Assembly (NCBI GenBank): GCA_963846565.1
Contig: CAWJWL010000005.1
Location: 496,001 to 560,000, forward strand
Length of the DNA: 64,000 nucleotides
Direction: 5' to 3'
From: WHSW01 sp963846565
GTDB lineage: Bacteria; Actinomycetota; Thermoleophilia; Solirubrobacterales; 70-9
The stretch's first letter is position 1. Every line of letters begins with the position of its first letter. Shown here piece after piece: positions 7,491 through 14,499 of the stretch. Below the pieces are notes generated by a model, which saw only the letters and a program-made list of their open reading frames with translations, did no database searches and was not told where the DNA came from. A program made the position numbers and the translations under genes.

Positions 7491-8603
7491 ATGAAGCCAG
7501 TCAATGGTGCCGTCGCGAGCGAGCCGGCGCGCGACGAGCTGCGCGCGCGACGCGTGGACGGACGGCAAGCGCAGCTGACGCGCGAGGATCGTGCGCAGCT
7601 CTACCGCCTGATGGCGATGATGCGAGCCGCCGAAGAGAAGGGGATCAGCCTCTACCGACAGGGCAAGATCCCGGGAAGCTTCTACGACGGTTGCGGCCAG
7701 GAGGCAATCTCGGTCGGATCGTCGTTCGTGCTCGGACCGCGCGACCGCGTGTGCATCCTGCACCGCGATCTCGGCGCCCACTTCGTCCGCGGGCTGACCC
7801 CGGACCGCTACCTCGCCAACTACATGGGCCGCTCCGGGGGCGTCACGGGCGGCAAGGACGGCAACCTGCACTTCGGCGACCGCGACCTCGGCTGCGTCGG
7901 CATGGTCTCGATGCTCCCCGACATGGCGATCGTGGCGACGGGGATCGCGCTCGCCTTCAAGCTCCGCAACGAGCCTCGAGTCGCAATGACCTACTTCGGC
8001 GAGGGCTCGACGGCGAACGGCCAGTGGCACGAGGCGATGAACTTCGCCGGCATCCACGACCTGCCGATCGTATTCATGCTCGAGAACAACGGCTTCGCCT
8101 ACTCGACCCCGAACGAGCTCGAGTTCGCGGTTGACCCGGTCGAGCGCGCCGCCACCTACGGGTTCCGCGGCGTGCAGGTCGACGGCAACGACGTCGAGGC
8201 CGTCTTCGAAGCCTCGCGCGAGGCCGCCGATCGCGCCCGCTCGGGCGAGGGCCCGACCCTGATCGAGTGCATGACGATGCGCATGCACGGTCACGGTGCG
8301 CACGACGACATGCGCTACGTCCCCGAGGGGACGCACGAGCGCTGGGCCGAGCGCGATCCGATCGCCCGCTACGGCGAGCGGCTCGCGAGCGAGTACGGCT
8401 TCTCGGCCGACGAGGTCGAGGAGATCCGCGCCGAGGTCACCGAGTACGTCGCCGAGTGCGCGGAGAAGGCGCTCGCCTCACCGATGCCCGAGCCGGCCAC
8501 CGCCCACCAGGGCGTCTTCGCCGAGGAGTGGAGGCCGCTGGGCGACGGTCACGCTCCGTGGTCGCACTGGGCCGAGGCCGAGGCCGAGAGGAGCGCGGCG
8601 TGA
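7491..8603 (+). CDS. Branched-chain-type 2-oxoacid dehydrogenase E1 alpha subunit
   Basis: ThDP-dependent alpha subunit of a 2-oxoacid dehydrogenase (370 aa). With E1-beta it decarboxylates a 2-oxoacid and reductively acylates the lipoyl group of E2. The ThDP/Mg motif runs from YFGEGSTANG (GEG at 170-172) to MLENN (N199-N200); the active-site His region is MRMHGHGAHDD. The start ATG follows GGAGAG immediately. The GTGA overlap with E1-beta couples translation. A leucine/valine dehydrogenase in the same operon makes branched-chain 2-oxoacids the best substrate guess; acetoin or pyruvate cannot be excluded from sequence. No E3 is encoded in this window. Confidence 0.9.
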   Translation: MKPVNGAVASEPARDELRARRVDGRQAQLTREDRAQLYRLMAMMRAAEEKGISLYRQGKIPGSFYDGCGQEAISVGSSFVLGPRDRVCILHRDLGAHFVRGLTPDRYLANYMGRSGGVTGGKDGNLHFGDRDLGCVGMVSMLPDMAIVATGIALAFKLRNEPRVAMTYFGEGSTANGQWHEAMNFAGIHDLPIVFMLENNGFAYSTPNELEFAVDPVERAATYGFRGVQVDGNDVEAVFEASREAADRARSGEGPTLIECMTMRMHGHGAHDDMRYVPEGTHERWAERDPIARYGERLASEYGFSADEVEEIRAEVTEYVAECAEKALASPMPEPATAHQGVFAEEWRPLGDGHAPWSHWAEAEAERSAA

Positions 8604-9646
8604 GTCCGGCGACAACCACGAACGTTCCGCCCGCCTCCTCGGCTTCGCCTCCGGGGGCGGCCGGGTCAGGCGAAGGGCGGGTCCTCACCTACCTCGAAGC
8701 CATCTCCGATGCCCTGCGCGAGGAGATGCGGCGAGACGAGACGGTGATCCTCCTGGGTGAGGACATCGCGGCTTTCGGTGGCGCGTTCAAGGTCACCGAC
8801 GGCTTCCATGAGGAGTTCGGCTCCACCCGCGTGATGGACGCGCCGCTGGCGGAGAACCTGATCGTCGGCGCCGCGGTCGGCGCCGCGACCGAGGGGCTGC
8901 GGCCGGTCTGCGAGATGCAGTTCGCCGACTTCATCTCCTGCGGCTTCGACCAGCTGGTCAACGTCGCCGCGAAGCTCCACTATCGCCAGGGCGTCGCCGC
9001 CCCGATCGTCATCCGCCTGCCCTCGGGCGGCGGATTCTCCGGCGGCCCCTTCCACTCCCAGAACCCCGAAGCGTGGTTCCTTCAGGCCCCGGGCCTGAAG
9101 GTGGTGACGCCGGCGACGGCCGCGGATGCGAAGGGCCTGCTGACGGCGGCGATCCGCGACCCTAACCCGGTCTGCTTCCTCGAGCACAAGGGGCTGTACC
9201 GCTACGTCAAGGACGAGGTGCCCGCGGGCGAGTACGTCGTCCCGCTGGGCAAGGCGCGGACCGCCCGCGCGGGCGAGCCGGGAGAGATGACCGTGATCGC
9301 ATACGGCTCCTCGGTCCACCTCGCGCTCGAGGCGGCCGAGGCGCTCGACGAGGACATCGAGGTGATCGACCTGCGCTCCCTCTGCCCGCTCGACACCGAG
9401 GCGGTGCTCACGAGCGCCCGCAAGACCGGCAAGGTGCTCGTCGCCCACGAGGCGACACGGACCTGCGGAGTCGGCGGTGAGATCGCTGCGCTGATCGCCG
9501 AGGAGGCGTTCGAGGACCTCGACGCCCCTGTCCGCCGCTTGACCGCGGCCGACGTCCCGATCCCGTTCAGCCCGCCGCTGGAGCAGGCGGTCCTCCCCCA
9601 GCTCGAGCAGATGAAGGAGGTGTGCCGTGAGCTCCTCTCCTACTAA
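8600..9646 (+). CDS. Branched-chain-type 2-oxoacid dehydrogenase E1 beta subunit
   Basis: A 348-residue E1-beta starting at GTG 8600, overlapping the E1-alpha stop. Catalytic positions are present: Glu85 in APLAEN and His152 in GPFHSQ. The transketolase pyrimidine and C-terminal domains are complete (VIDLRSLCPLDTEAVL, LTAADVPIPFSPPLE). Residues 8-23 (NVPPASSASPPGAAGS) are encoded by copy 1 of the 48-bp repeat and form an extra N-terminal tail ahead of the domain start VLTYLEAI; the degenerate paralogue at 5943 has no such segment. The last 20 bp overlap the E2 start, and the stop TAA reads into copy 2 of the repeat. Confidence 0.92.
   Translation: MSPATTTNVPPASSASPPGAAGSGEGRVLTYLEAISDALREEMRRDETVILLGEDIAAFGGAFKVTDGFHEEFGSTRVMDAPLAENLIVGAAVGAATEGLRPVCEMQFADFISCGFDQLVNVAAKLHYRQGVAAPIVIRLPSGGGFSGGPFHSQNPEAWFLQAPGLKVVTPATAADAKGLLTAAIRDPNPVCFLEHKGLYRYVKDEVPAGEYVVPLGKARTARAGEPGEMTVIAYGSSVHLALEAAEALDEDIEVIDLRSLCPLDTEAVLTSARKTGKVLVAHEATRTCGVGGEIAALIAEEAFEDLDAPVRRLTAADVPIPFSPPLEQAVLPQLEQMKEVCRELLSY
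8621..8668 (+). repeat. 48-bp in-frame coding repeat, copy 1 (E1-beta N terminus)
   Basis: First of five copies of a 48-bp unit beginning AACGTTCCGCCC and ending GGCCGGGTCA. It is read in the frame giving NVPPASSASPPGAAGS. Identical over 48 bp to copies 2 and 3. A short internal hairpin (GGC-TTC-GCC) and flanking CCGCCC/GGGCGG arms make the unit an imperfect inverted repeat. Confidence 0.95.
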
Positions 9647-10958
9647 CGTTCCGCCCGCCTCCTCGGCTTCGCCTCCGGGGGCGGCCGGGTCAGCCGAGAG
9701 CCCGGCAGTTCAGGTCCTGATGCCGAAGATGGGCATCTCGGTCTCCGAGGGGACGATCCTCGAGTGGCGCAAGCAGCCGGGCGATGCGGTCGCAGCGGAC
9801 GAGACGATCGCCGATGTGACAACCGACAAGGTGGATGTGGAGATTCCGTGTCCGGCTGCGGGCGTGCTGACCAGGATTCTCGTCGAGGCCGGCGAGACGG
9901 TGGCAGTGGAGACTCCGATCGCGGAGATCGGTGGGAACACAAACGTTCCGCCCGCCTCCTCGGCTTCGCCTCCGGGGGCGGCCGGGTCAGCCGTTGAGAC
10001 AAATGGAGAGGCGGACAGATCTGCCTTCGTCTCACCGGTTGTCCGCCGGATGGCCGACAAGCACGAGATCGATCTCGATCGCGTCGAGGGCACCGGCGTC
10101 GGTGGGCGCGTTCGCAAGAAGGACCTGCTCGCGCTCATCGAGCGGGGCGAGGCGGTTGAGCAACCGCAGGTCGTCCGCCAGACGATCCTCCACAGCGACT
10201 CGCCTTACAAAGCCGACCCGCCGCCGGACCCGGCCGCCCCCGGAGGCGAAGCCGCGGAGGCGGCCGGAACGTTCGGTATTCCCATGAGCCCCATGCGGCA
10301 GGCGATCGCCCGGCACATGGTCGAGAGCCGGCGGACGTCGGCGCACTGCACGACGATGGTCGAGGTCGACATGTCGAGCGTCGCGACGCGCCGGGCCGAG
10401 CTCAAGGAGGCGATGGCGCGTCGAGGGGTGAAGCTCACCTACCTCGCCTTTGTCGCCGAGGCGACGATCGCGGCGCTGGCGCGCTTCCCGGTCCTCAATG
10501 CCTCGGTTGACGGCGACAGCCTCGTCTACCACGACGACGTCAACCTCGGGATCGCAGTTGCCCTCGAGCAGGGCCTGATCGTGCCCGTCATCCCGCAGGC
10601 GCAGCGTCTCAGCGTCGAGGGCCTGGCGGCGGCGATCGTCGAGAAGGCCGACCGGGCGCGGACGAAGCGGCTCGACCCCGACGAGGTCCACGGCGGGACG
10701 TTCACGATCACCAATCCGGGCCAGTTCGGCGCCGTGCTCGCGACCCCGATCATCAACCAGCCGCAGGTGGCGATCCTCGACCTCGAGGCCATCGTCAAGC
10801 GGCCGGTCGTGGTCGAGGGACCGGATGGGGACGACGTGATCGCGATCCGGCCGATGACCTACCTCTGCATGTCGTGGGATCACCGGGCACTCGACGGCGC
10901 CGACGCGGCGAGGTTCCTCGGCGCGATAAAGCAGCGTCTGGAAGGAGGCGAGGCATGA
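9627..10958 (+). CDS. Dihydrolipoamide acyltransferase (E2) of the 2-oxoacid dehydrogenase complex
   Basis: A 443-residue E2. Order: N-terminal tail; lipoyl domain (about 28-102) with lipoyl-lysine 68 in TDKVDVEI; E3-binding domain (about 134-171, FVSPVVRRMADKHEIDLDRV); catalytic domain (about 217-443) with DHRALDG (His419, Asp423). It transfers the acyl group to CoA. Each disordered stretch carries a copy of the 48-bp repeat: residues 7-22, 106-121 and, read from the opposite strand, 201-216. Start GTG 9627 lies 6 nt after AAGGAGG. The ATGA overlap with the next gene and lipB/lipA downstream place it in a dehydrogenase plus cofactor-synthesis operon. Confidence 0.93.
   Translation: MSSSPTNVPPASSASPPGAAGSAESPAVQVLMPKMGISVSEGTILEWRKQPGDAVAADETIADVTTDKVDVEIPCPAAGVLTRILVEAGETVAVETPIAEIGGNTNVPPASSASPPGAAGSAVETNGEADRSAFVSPVVRRMADKHEIDLDRVEGTGVGGRVRKKDLLALIERGEAVEQPQVVRQTILHSDSPYKADPPPDPAAPGGEAAEAAGTFGIPMSPMRQAIARHMVESRRTSAHCTTMVEVDMSSVATRRAELKEAMARRGVKLTYLAFVAEATIAALARFPVLNASVDGDSLVYHDDVNLGIAVALEQGLIVPVIPQAQRLSVEGLAAAIVEKADRARTKRLDPDEVHGGTFTITNPGQFGAVLATPIINQPQVAILDLEAIVKRPVVVEGPDGDDVIAIRPMTYLCMSWDHRALDGADAARFLGAIKQRLEGGEA
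9645..9692 (+). repeat. 48-bp in-frame coding repeat, copy 2 (E2 N terminus)
   Basis: Identical in sequence to copy 1. It begins within the TAA stop codon of E1-beta and encodes E2 residues 7-22. The paralogous E2-like gene at 6859 shares the preceding AGCTCCTCTCCTACT and then diverges, so this is the best place to see a repeat-free allele of the same junction. Confidence 0.95.
9942..9989 (+). repeat. 48-bp in-frame coding repeat, copy 3 (lipoyl/E3-binding linker of E2)
   Basis: Identical in sequence to copies 1 and 2. It encodes E2 residues 106-121, the flexible linker between the lipoyl and E3-binding domains. Confidence 0.95.
10227..10273 (-). repeat. 48-bp in-frame coding repeat, copy 4, inverted (E3-binding/catalytic linker of E2)
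   Basis: Reverse-complement copy with three differences (the edge base 10226 and two in the AGGAGGCGGGCGG segment). Because it is inverted, the E2 gene reads the other strand of the unit and encodes DPAAPGGEAAEAAGTF. Both orientations are thus open and give Ala/Pro/Gly-rich peptides. Confidence 0.9.
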
Positions 10959-12040
10959 GCGCCAGGGCCACCAACGGCAGCGGCACCAACGGCAGCGCGC
11001 TCGCCTTCGACCACGAGCAGCTGGTCATGCGTCGGGGTCGCCGAAGCGGCGCCACGGTCGCCGTGGCGATCCACTCGACCGCGCTCGGACCGGCGCTCGG
11101 CGGAGCGCGGATGTGGTGGTACCCGAGGACCGAGGAGGCGATCGCCGACGTCCTTCGCCTCGCCGAGGGGATGACCTACAAGGCCTCCGCGGCGGGGCTC
11201 GACCTCGGCGGCGGCAAGGGTGTGATCTGCGCGCCAGGGCCGACCAGCTCTCTGAGTTGGTCCTTCCGACGCGAGATGTTGCTCGACTTCGCCGACCTGG
11301 TGGATTCACTCGACGGTGCCTACATCACCGCCGAGGACGTCGGAACCGGCGTCGAGGACATGCTCGCGATCGCTGAGCGGACGGACCATGTCGCCGGGCT
11401 GCCTCCCGACGACGGCGGCTCCGGCGACCCGAGCCCGTTCACGGCGATCGGGGTCGAGGCGGCAATGCGCGCCTGCGTCGAGCACCTACGCGGCGAGCCG
11501 GACCTGCGTGGCCTCAGCGTCACCGTGATCGGTCTCGGACATGTCGGCGCCCGGCTCGCGATCCGGCTCGCCAACGCCGGCGCCCGGCTCACCGTCACCG
11601 ACGCCGACCCGCGCAAGCGGGACCTGGCACCGAGGCTCGACGCGCGCTGGGTGGAGCCCGAGCAAGCGGCCGAGACCGAGTGCGACGTGCTTGCCCCATG
11701 CGCGCTCGGCGGGACGATCTCCGCCGAGACGATCGGCTCGCTGCGCGCGCGGATCGTCTGCGGCGCTGCCAACAACCAGCTCCAGAGCGAGGCGCTCGCG
11801 GACGAGCTCGCGGCGGCCGGGATCCTCTACGCGCCGGACTTCATCGTCAATGCCGGTGGCCTGATCAGCTGCTTCCGCGAGCTGCGCGACCTCGATGAGG
11901 AGTGGGCGCACGACCACACGCTGGCGCTCGAGGGCACGATGCGGCAGGTCCTCGCCTCAGCCGAGGCTCGCGGGCTGACACCGCTGGCGGCTGCGCGGAC
12001 CCTCGCCGCCGAGCGCCTCGACGTGGCCGTGACACACTGA
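10955..12040 (+). CDS. Leucine/valine (Glu/Leu/Phe/Val family) dehydrogenase
   Basis: NAD-dependent amino-acid dehydrogenase of 361 residues. It deaminates branched-chain amino acids reversibly to 2-oxoacids, the substrates of the E1/E2 proteins encoded just upstream. The N-terminal dimerisation domain has the glycine-rich GPALGGARMW and the catalytic-lysine region MTYKASAAGLDLGGGKGVI. The Rossmann domain has VIGLGHVGARLA. AANNQL and VNAGGLIS are typical of leucine dehydrogenases. Length is normal for the family. Start ATG 10955 overlaps the E2 stop and is preceded by GAAGGAGG. Leucine versus valine preference cannot be read from sequence. Confidence 0.9.
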   Translation: MSARATNGSGTNGSALAFDHEQLVMRRGRRSGATVAVAIHSTALGPALGGARMWWYPRTEEAIADVLRLAEGMTYKASAAGLDLGGGKGVICAPGPTSSLSWSFRREMLLDFADLVDSLDGAYITAEDVGTGVEDMLAIAERTDHVAGLPPDDGGSGDPSPFTAIGVEAAMRACVEHLRGEPDLRGLSVTVIGLGHVGARLAIRLANAGARLTVTDADPRKRDLAPRLDARWVEPEQAAETECDVLAPCALGGTISAETIGSLRARIVCGAANNQLQSEALADELAAAGILYAPDFIVNAGGLISCFRELRDLDEEWAHDHTLALEGTMRQVLASAEARGLTPLAAARTLAAERLDVAVTH

Positions 12041-12044
12041 ACGG

Positions 12045-12791
12045 GTGAGCGAGCCGGAGCTCTGGGTCGTCCGCGCCGGCCTCGTCGGCTATGACGAGGC
12101 GCGCGCTCGTCAGCGTGCGCTTGCCTCCGCCCGGCAGGCGGGCGAGATCCCCGACACGTTGCTCCTGCTCGAGCACCCGCCCGTCTACACGAAGGGCCGC
12201 CGCTCCACCGCCGCGGAGCTGCCGATGGGCGAGGAGTGGTATCGGATGCAGGGGATCGAGGTCACGGATACCGATCGCGGCGGCCAGGTCACCTACCACG
12301 GCCCCGGCCAGCTGGTCGCCTATCCGATCATGAGCCTGGCGGAACTGCGCACACCCGGCACCCCCGGAGCCGAAGGCGAGGAGGTGGCCGGCGTTGGTGT
12401 CTTCGAGTACGTCCGCTTGATGGAGCGGGCGATGCTCGCCGCGCTCGGCGAGTGGGGCGTCGAGGCGCGGCTGTTCGAGGGGCTCACCGGCGTGTGGGTG
12501 GGAGCGGAGCCGCCGCCGACGGGCGACGCGCGCAAGATCGGCTCGATCGGGCTCCACATCGACCGCGGCGTCACGACCCACGGGCTCGCGATCAACGTCA
12601 ACAACGACCTGCAGCCGTTCGAGTGGATCGTCCCCTGCGGGATCGAGGCGGTGCGAATGACCTCGCTGGCGCGCGAACGCGGCGCCGAGCAGGACCTCGG
12701 CGCCTTCGGCGAGACCGTCGCCGCGCAGCTCGCGCGGGTGTACGCACGTCGTGCCGTGATCCACGAGCTCGACGAGCTGCAACCGGCTTGA
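12045..12791 (+). CDS. lipB: Octanoyltransferase LipB
   Basis: Transfers octanoate from acyl carrier protein to lipoyl domains, the first step of de novo lipoate attachment. A 248-residue protein with the family signature DRGGQVTYHGPGQLVAYPI (about 77-95), catalytic Lys164 in ARKIGSIG and Cys198 in IVPCGIE. An insertion of about 15 residues (LRTPGTPGAEGEEVAG) follows the signature. Start GTG 12045 is 4 bp after the dehydrogenase stop. Its position next to E2 and close to lipA indicates co-regulated lipoylation of the dehydrogenase complex. Confidence 0.96.
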   Translation: MSEPELWVVRAGLVGYDEARARQRALASARQAGEIPDTLLLLEHPPVYTKGRRSTAAELPMGEEWYRMQGIEVTDTDRGGQVTYHGPGQLVAYPIMSLAELRTPGTPGAEGEEVAGVGVFEYVRLMERAMLAALGEWGVEARLFEGLTGVWVGAEPPPTGDARKIGSIGLHIDRGVTTHGLAINVNNDLQPFEWIVPCGIEAVRMTSLARERGAEQDLGAFGETVAAQLARVYARRAVIHELDELQPA

Positions 12792-13540
12792 CCAACGAAG
12801 AGGCTCACCGGCGCGCCCGGGAGAAGGGGGTCTCGAGGGTCCGCTACGCGATCGTCCGTGGCGCCTTCGTCCCGTTCATGCGCCTGTATTGGGGACTCGC
12901 CGTCGAGGGCGCCGAGAACATCCCGGCCGAGGGCTCGGCGATCCTGACGCCGAACCACAAGAGCTTCTTCGACAGCTTCTTCCTCGCCGCCGCGACGAAG
13001 CGGCACCTCCGCTTCATGGGCAAGTCGGAGCTCTTCGAGGGCAGGTTCGGTCCCACCTTCGTCGCCCTCGGTGCGTTCCCGGTGCGCCGCGGTGCGTCCG
13101 ACGCGGATGCGCTCGAAACCGCGAAGGTGATCCTCGAACAGGGCGGTCTCCTCTCCCTGTTTCCCGAGGGCACCCGCGTGCGCGATCCGGATTCGCTCGG
13201 GGTGCCGAAGCGGGGAGCCGTCCGGCTCGCGCTCGAGACCGGATCGCCGCTGATCCCGGCCGCGCTCACCGGCACCGAGAGGCTCTTCGCGGGCCCGGTG
13301 CCGCGCCCGCGGCGTGTGCGCGTGGCGATCGGCGAGCCGATTCCGGTGCACGAGCTCGAGGCGACGCCCGAGGCGGCAGGGCAGGTGCTGAACGAGGAGC
13401 TCTGGCCGCAGGTCGAGGGCGAGTTCGGGCGCCTGCGGGCGCACCCAGGCCTGATCGCCGCAGCGCTCGCCGCAGCCGGGATCGGCGCCGGTGTGGCGGT
13501 CAAGCGCCGACGCGGCAAGCGGAGGCGCAAGCGGCGCTAA
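12788..13540 (+). CDS. 1-acyl-sn-glycerol-3-phosphate acyltransferase (PlsC family)
   Basis: A 250-residue membrane-associated acyltransferase of phospholipid synthesis. Motif I NHKSFFD (HxxxxD type, about 55-61) and motif III FPEGTR (about 122-127) are intact. The tail (about 225-250) is a short hydrophobic Ala/Gly helix followed by a very basic KRRRGKRRRKRR end, likely a membrane anchor. The only plausible start is TTG 12788, which overlaps the lipB stop as TTGA; no ATG or GTG lies between it and the conserved region. Sandwiched between lipB and lipA. Confidence 0.88.
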   Translation: MTNEEAHRRAREKGVSRVRYAIVRGAFVPFMRLYWGLAVEGAENIPAEGSAILTPNHKSFFDSFFLAAATKRHLRFMGKSELFEGRFGPTFVALGAFPVRRGASDADALETAKVILEQGGLLSLFPEGTRVRDPDSLGVPKRGAVRLALETGSPLIPAALTGTERLFAGPVPRPRRVRVAIGEPIPVHELEATPEAAGQVLNEELWPQVEGEFGRLRAHPGLIAAALAAAGIGAGVAVKRRRGKRRRKRR

Positions 13541-13545
13541 CGTTG

Positions 13546-14499
13546 ATGGCGATGGAGCGCATTCACGTCACTCGCTCGCGTGCCAACCCCGGCGGCGCAA
13601 CCGGGATCGAAGGGCGCCCATTCCGAGAGCGCAAGCCACCGTGGCTGAAGGTGCCGGCGCCTGGCGGCACCACCTATCGCAAGCTCAAGCACGCGATCGC
13701 CGACGACAACCTGCACACGGTCTGCGAGGAAGCAGCTTGTCCCAACATCGGCGAGTGCTGGGAGCGCGGGACGGCCACCTTCATGATCCTCGGCGACGTC
13801 TGCACCCGCCGCTGCGGCTTTTGCAACGTGCAGACCGGCGTGCCGACCTGGAACGACCCGCTCGAGCCGCTGCGCGTGGCGACCCAGGTGCAGAAGATGG
13901 GCCTGCGCCACGCGGTGGTCACCTCGGTCGACCGCGACGACCTCCCCGACTACGGCGCCTCGGCGTTCGTCGGCGTGGTCCGCTCGATCCGCCGGATGGC
14001 GCCGGCGTGCAAGGTCGAGATCCTCACCCCGGACTTCCGCGGCCAGGAGATGCCGCTCGCGAAGGTGGTCGCCGAGCGGCCGGACGTCTTCAACCACAAC
14101 GTCGAGACGGTCCCCCGCCTCTACCCCCGCGCGCGCCGCGGGTCCGACTTCATGCGCTCCGCGCGGGTCCTGCGGCTGGCCAAGGAGATGGGCGGTGACG
14201 AGGTGGTCACGAAGTCCGGCCTGATGGTCGGCCTCGGGGAGGAGTTCGACGAGATGGTCGAGACGTTCTCGATCCTGCGCGACCACGGGGTCCAGATCCT
14301 CACCGTCGGTCAGTACCTGCGCCCGACCGAGAACCACCTCCCCGTCGTCCGCTACTGGCATCCGGACGAGTTCGACGCACTCCGCGACGCGGCGCTCGAG
14401 CTCGGCTTCGAGTCGGTCGCCTCCGGCCCGCTCGTCCGCAGCTCCTACCACGCGGATGAGGCGGCGGCCGAGGTCGCGGAGAGGCGCGCCGCCGCCTAA
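13546..14499 (+). CDS. lipA: Lipoyl synthase LipA
   Basis: Radical-SAM enzyme inserting two sulfurs into octanoyl-lipoyl domains. The auxiliary cluster motif is CEEAACPNIGEC (CX4CX5C, about 59-70) and the radical-SAM cluster is CTRRCGFC (CX3CX2C, about 85-92). GLMVGLGE and the late RSSYHADE end, whose final Ser motif ligates the auxiliary cluster, are present. 317 residues, normal length. Two ATGs (13546, 13552) are both possible starts; the first is chosen. Last gene of the 7491-14499 run; its stop overlaps the convergent monooxygenase by 4 bp. Confidence 0.97.
   Translation: MAMERIHVTRSRANPGGATGIEGRPFRERKPPWLKVPAPGGTTYRKLKHAIADDNLHTVCEEAACPNIGECWERGTATFMILGDVCTRRCGFCNVQTGVPTWNDPLEPLRVATQVQKMGLRHAVVTSVDRDDLPDYGASAFVGVVRSIRRMAPACKVEILTPDFRGQEMPLAKVVAERPDVFNHNVETVPRLYPRARRGSDFMRSARVLRLAKEMGGDEVVTKSGLMVGLGEEFDEMVETFSILRDHGVQILTVGQYLRPTENHLPVVRYWHPDEFDALRDAALELGFESVASGPLVRSSYHADEAAAEVAERRAAA

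Noticed and set aside
8621..10273. CRISPR array
   Set aside because: The 48-bp units are unevenly spaced (about 280-1020 bp), one is inverted, and all lie within coding sequence of conserved enzymes.
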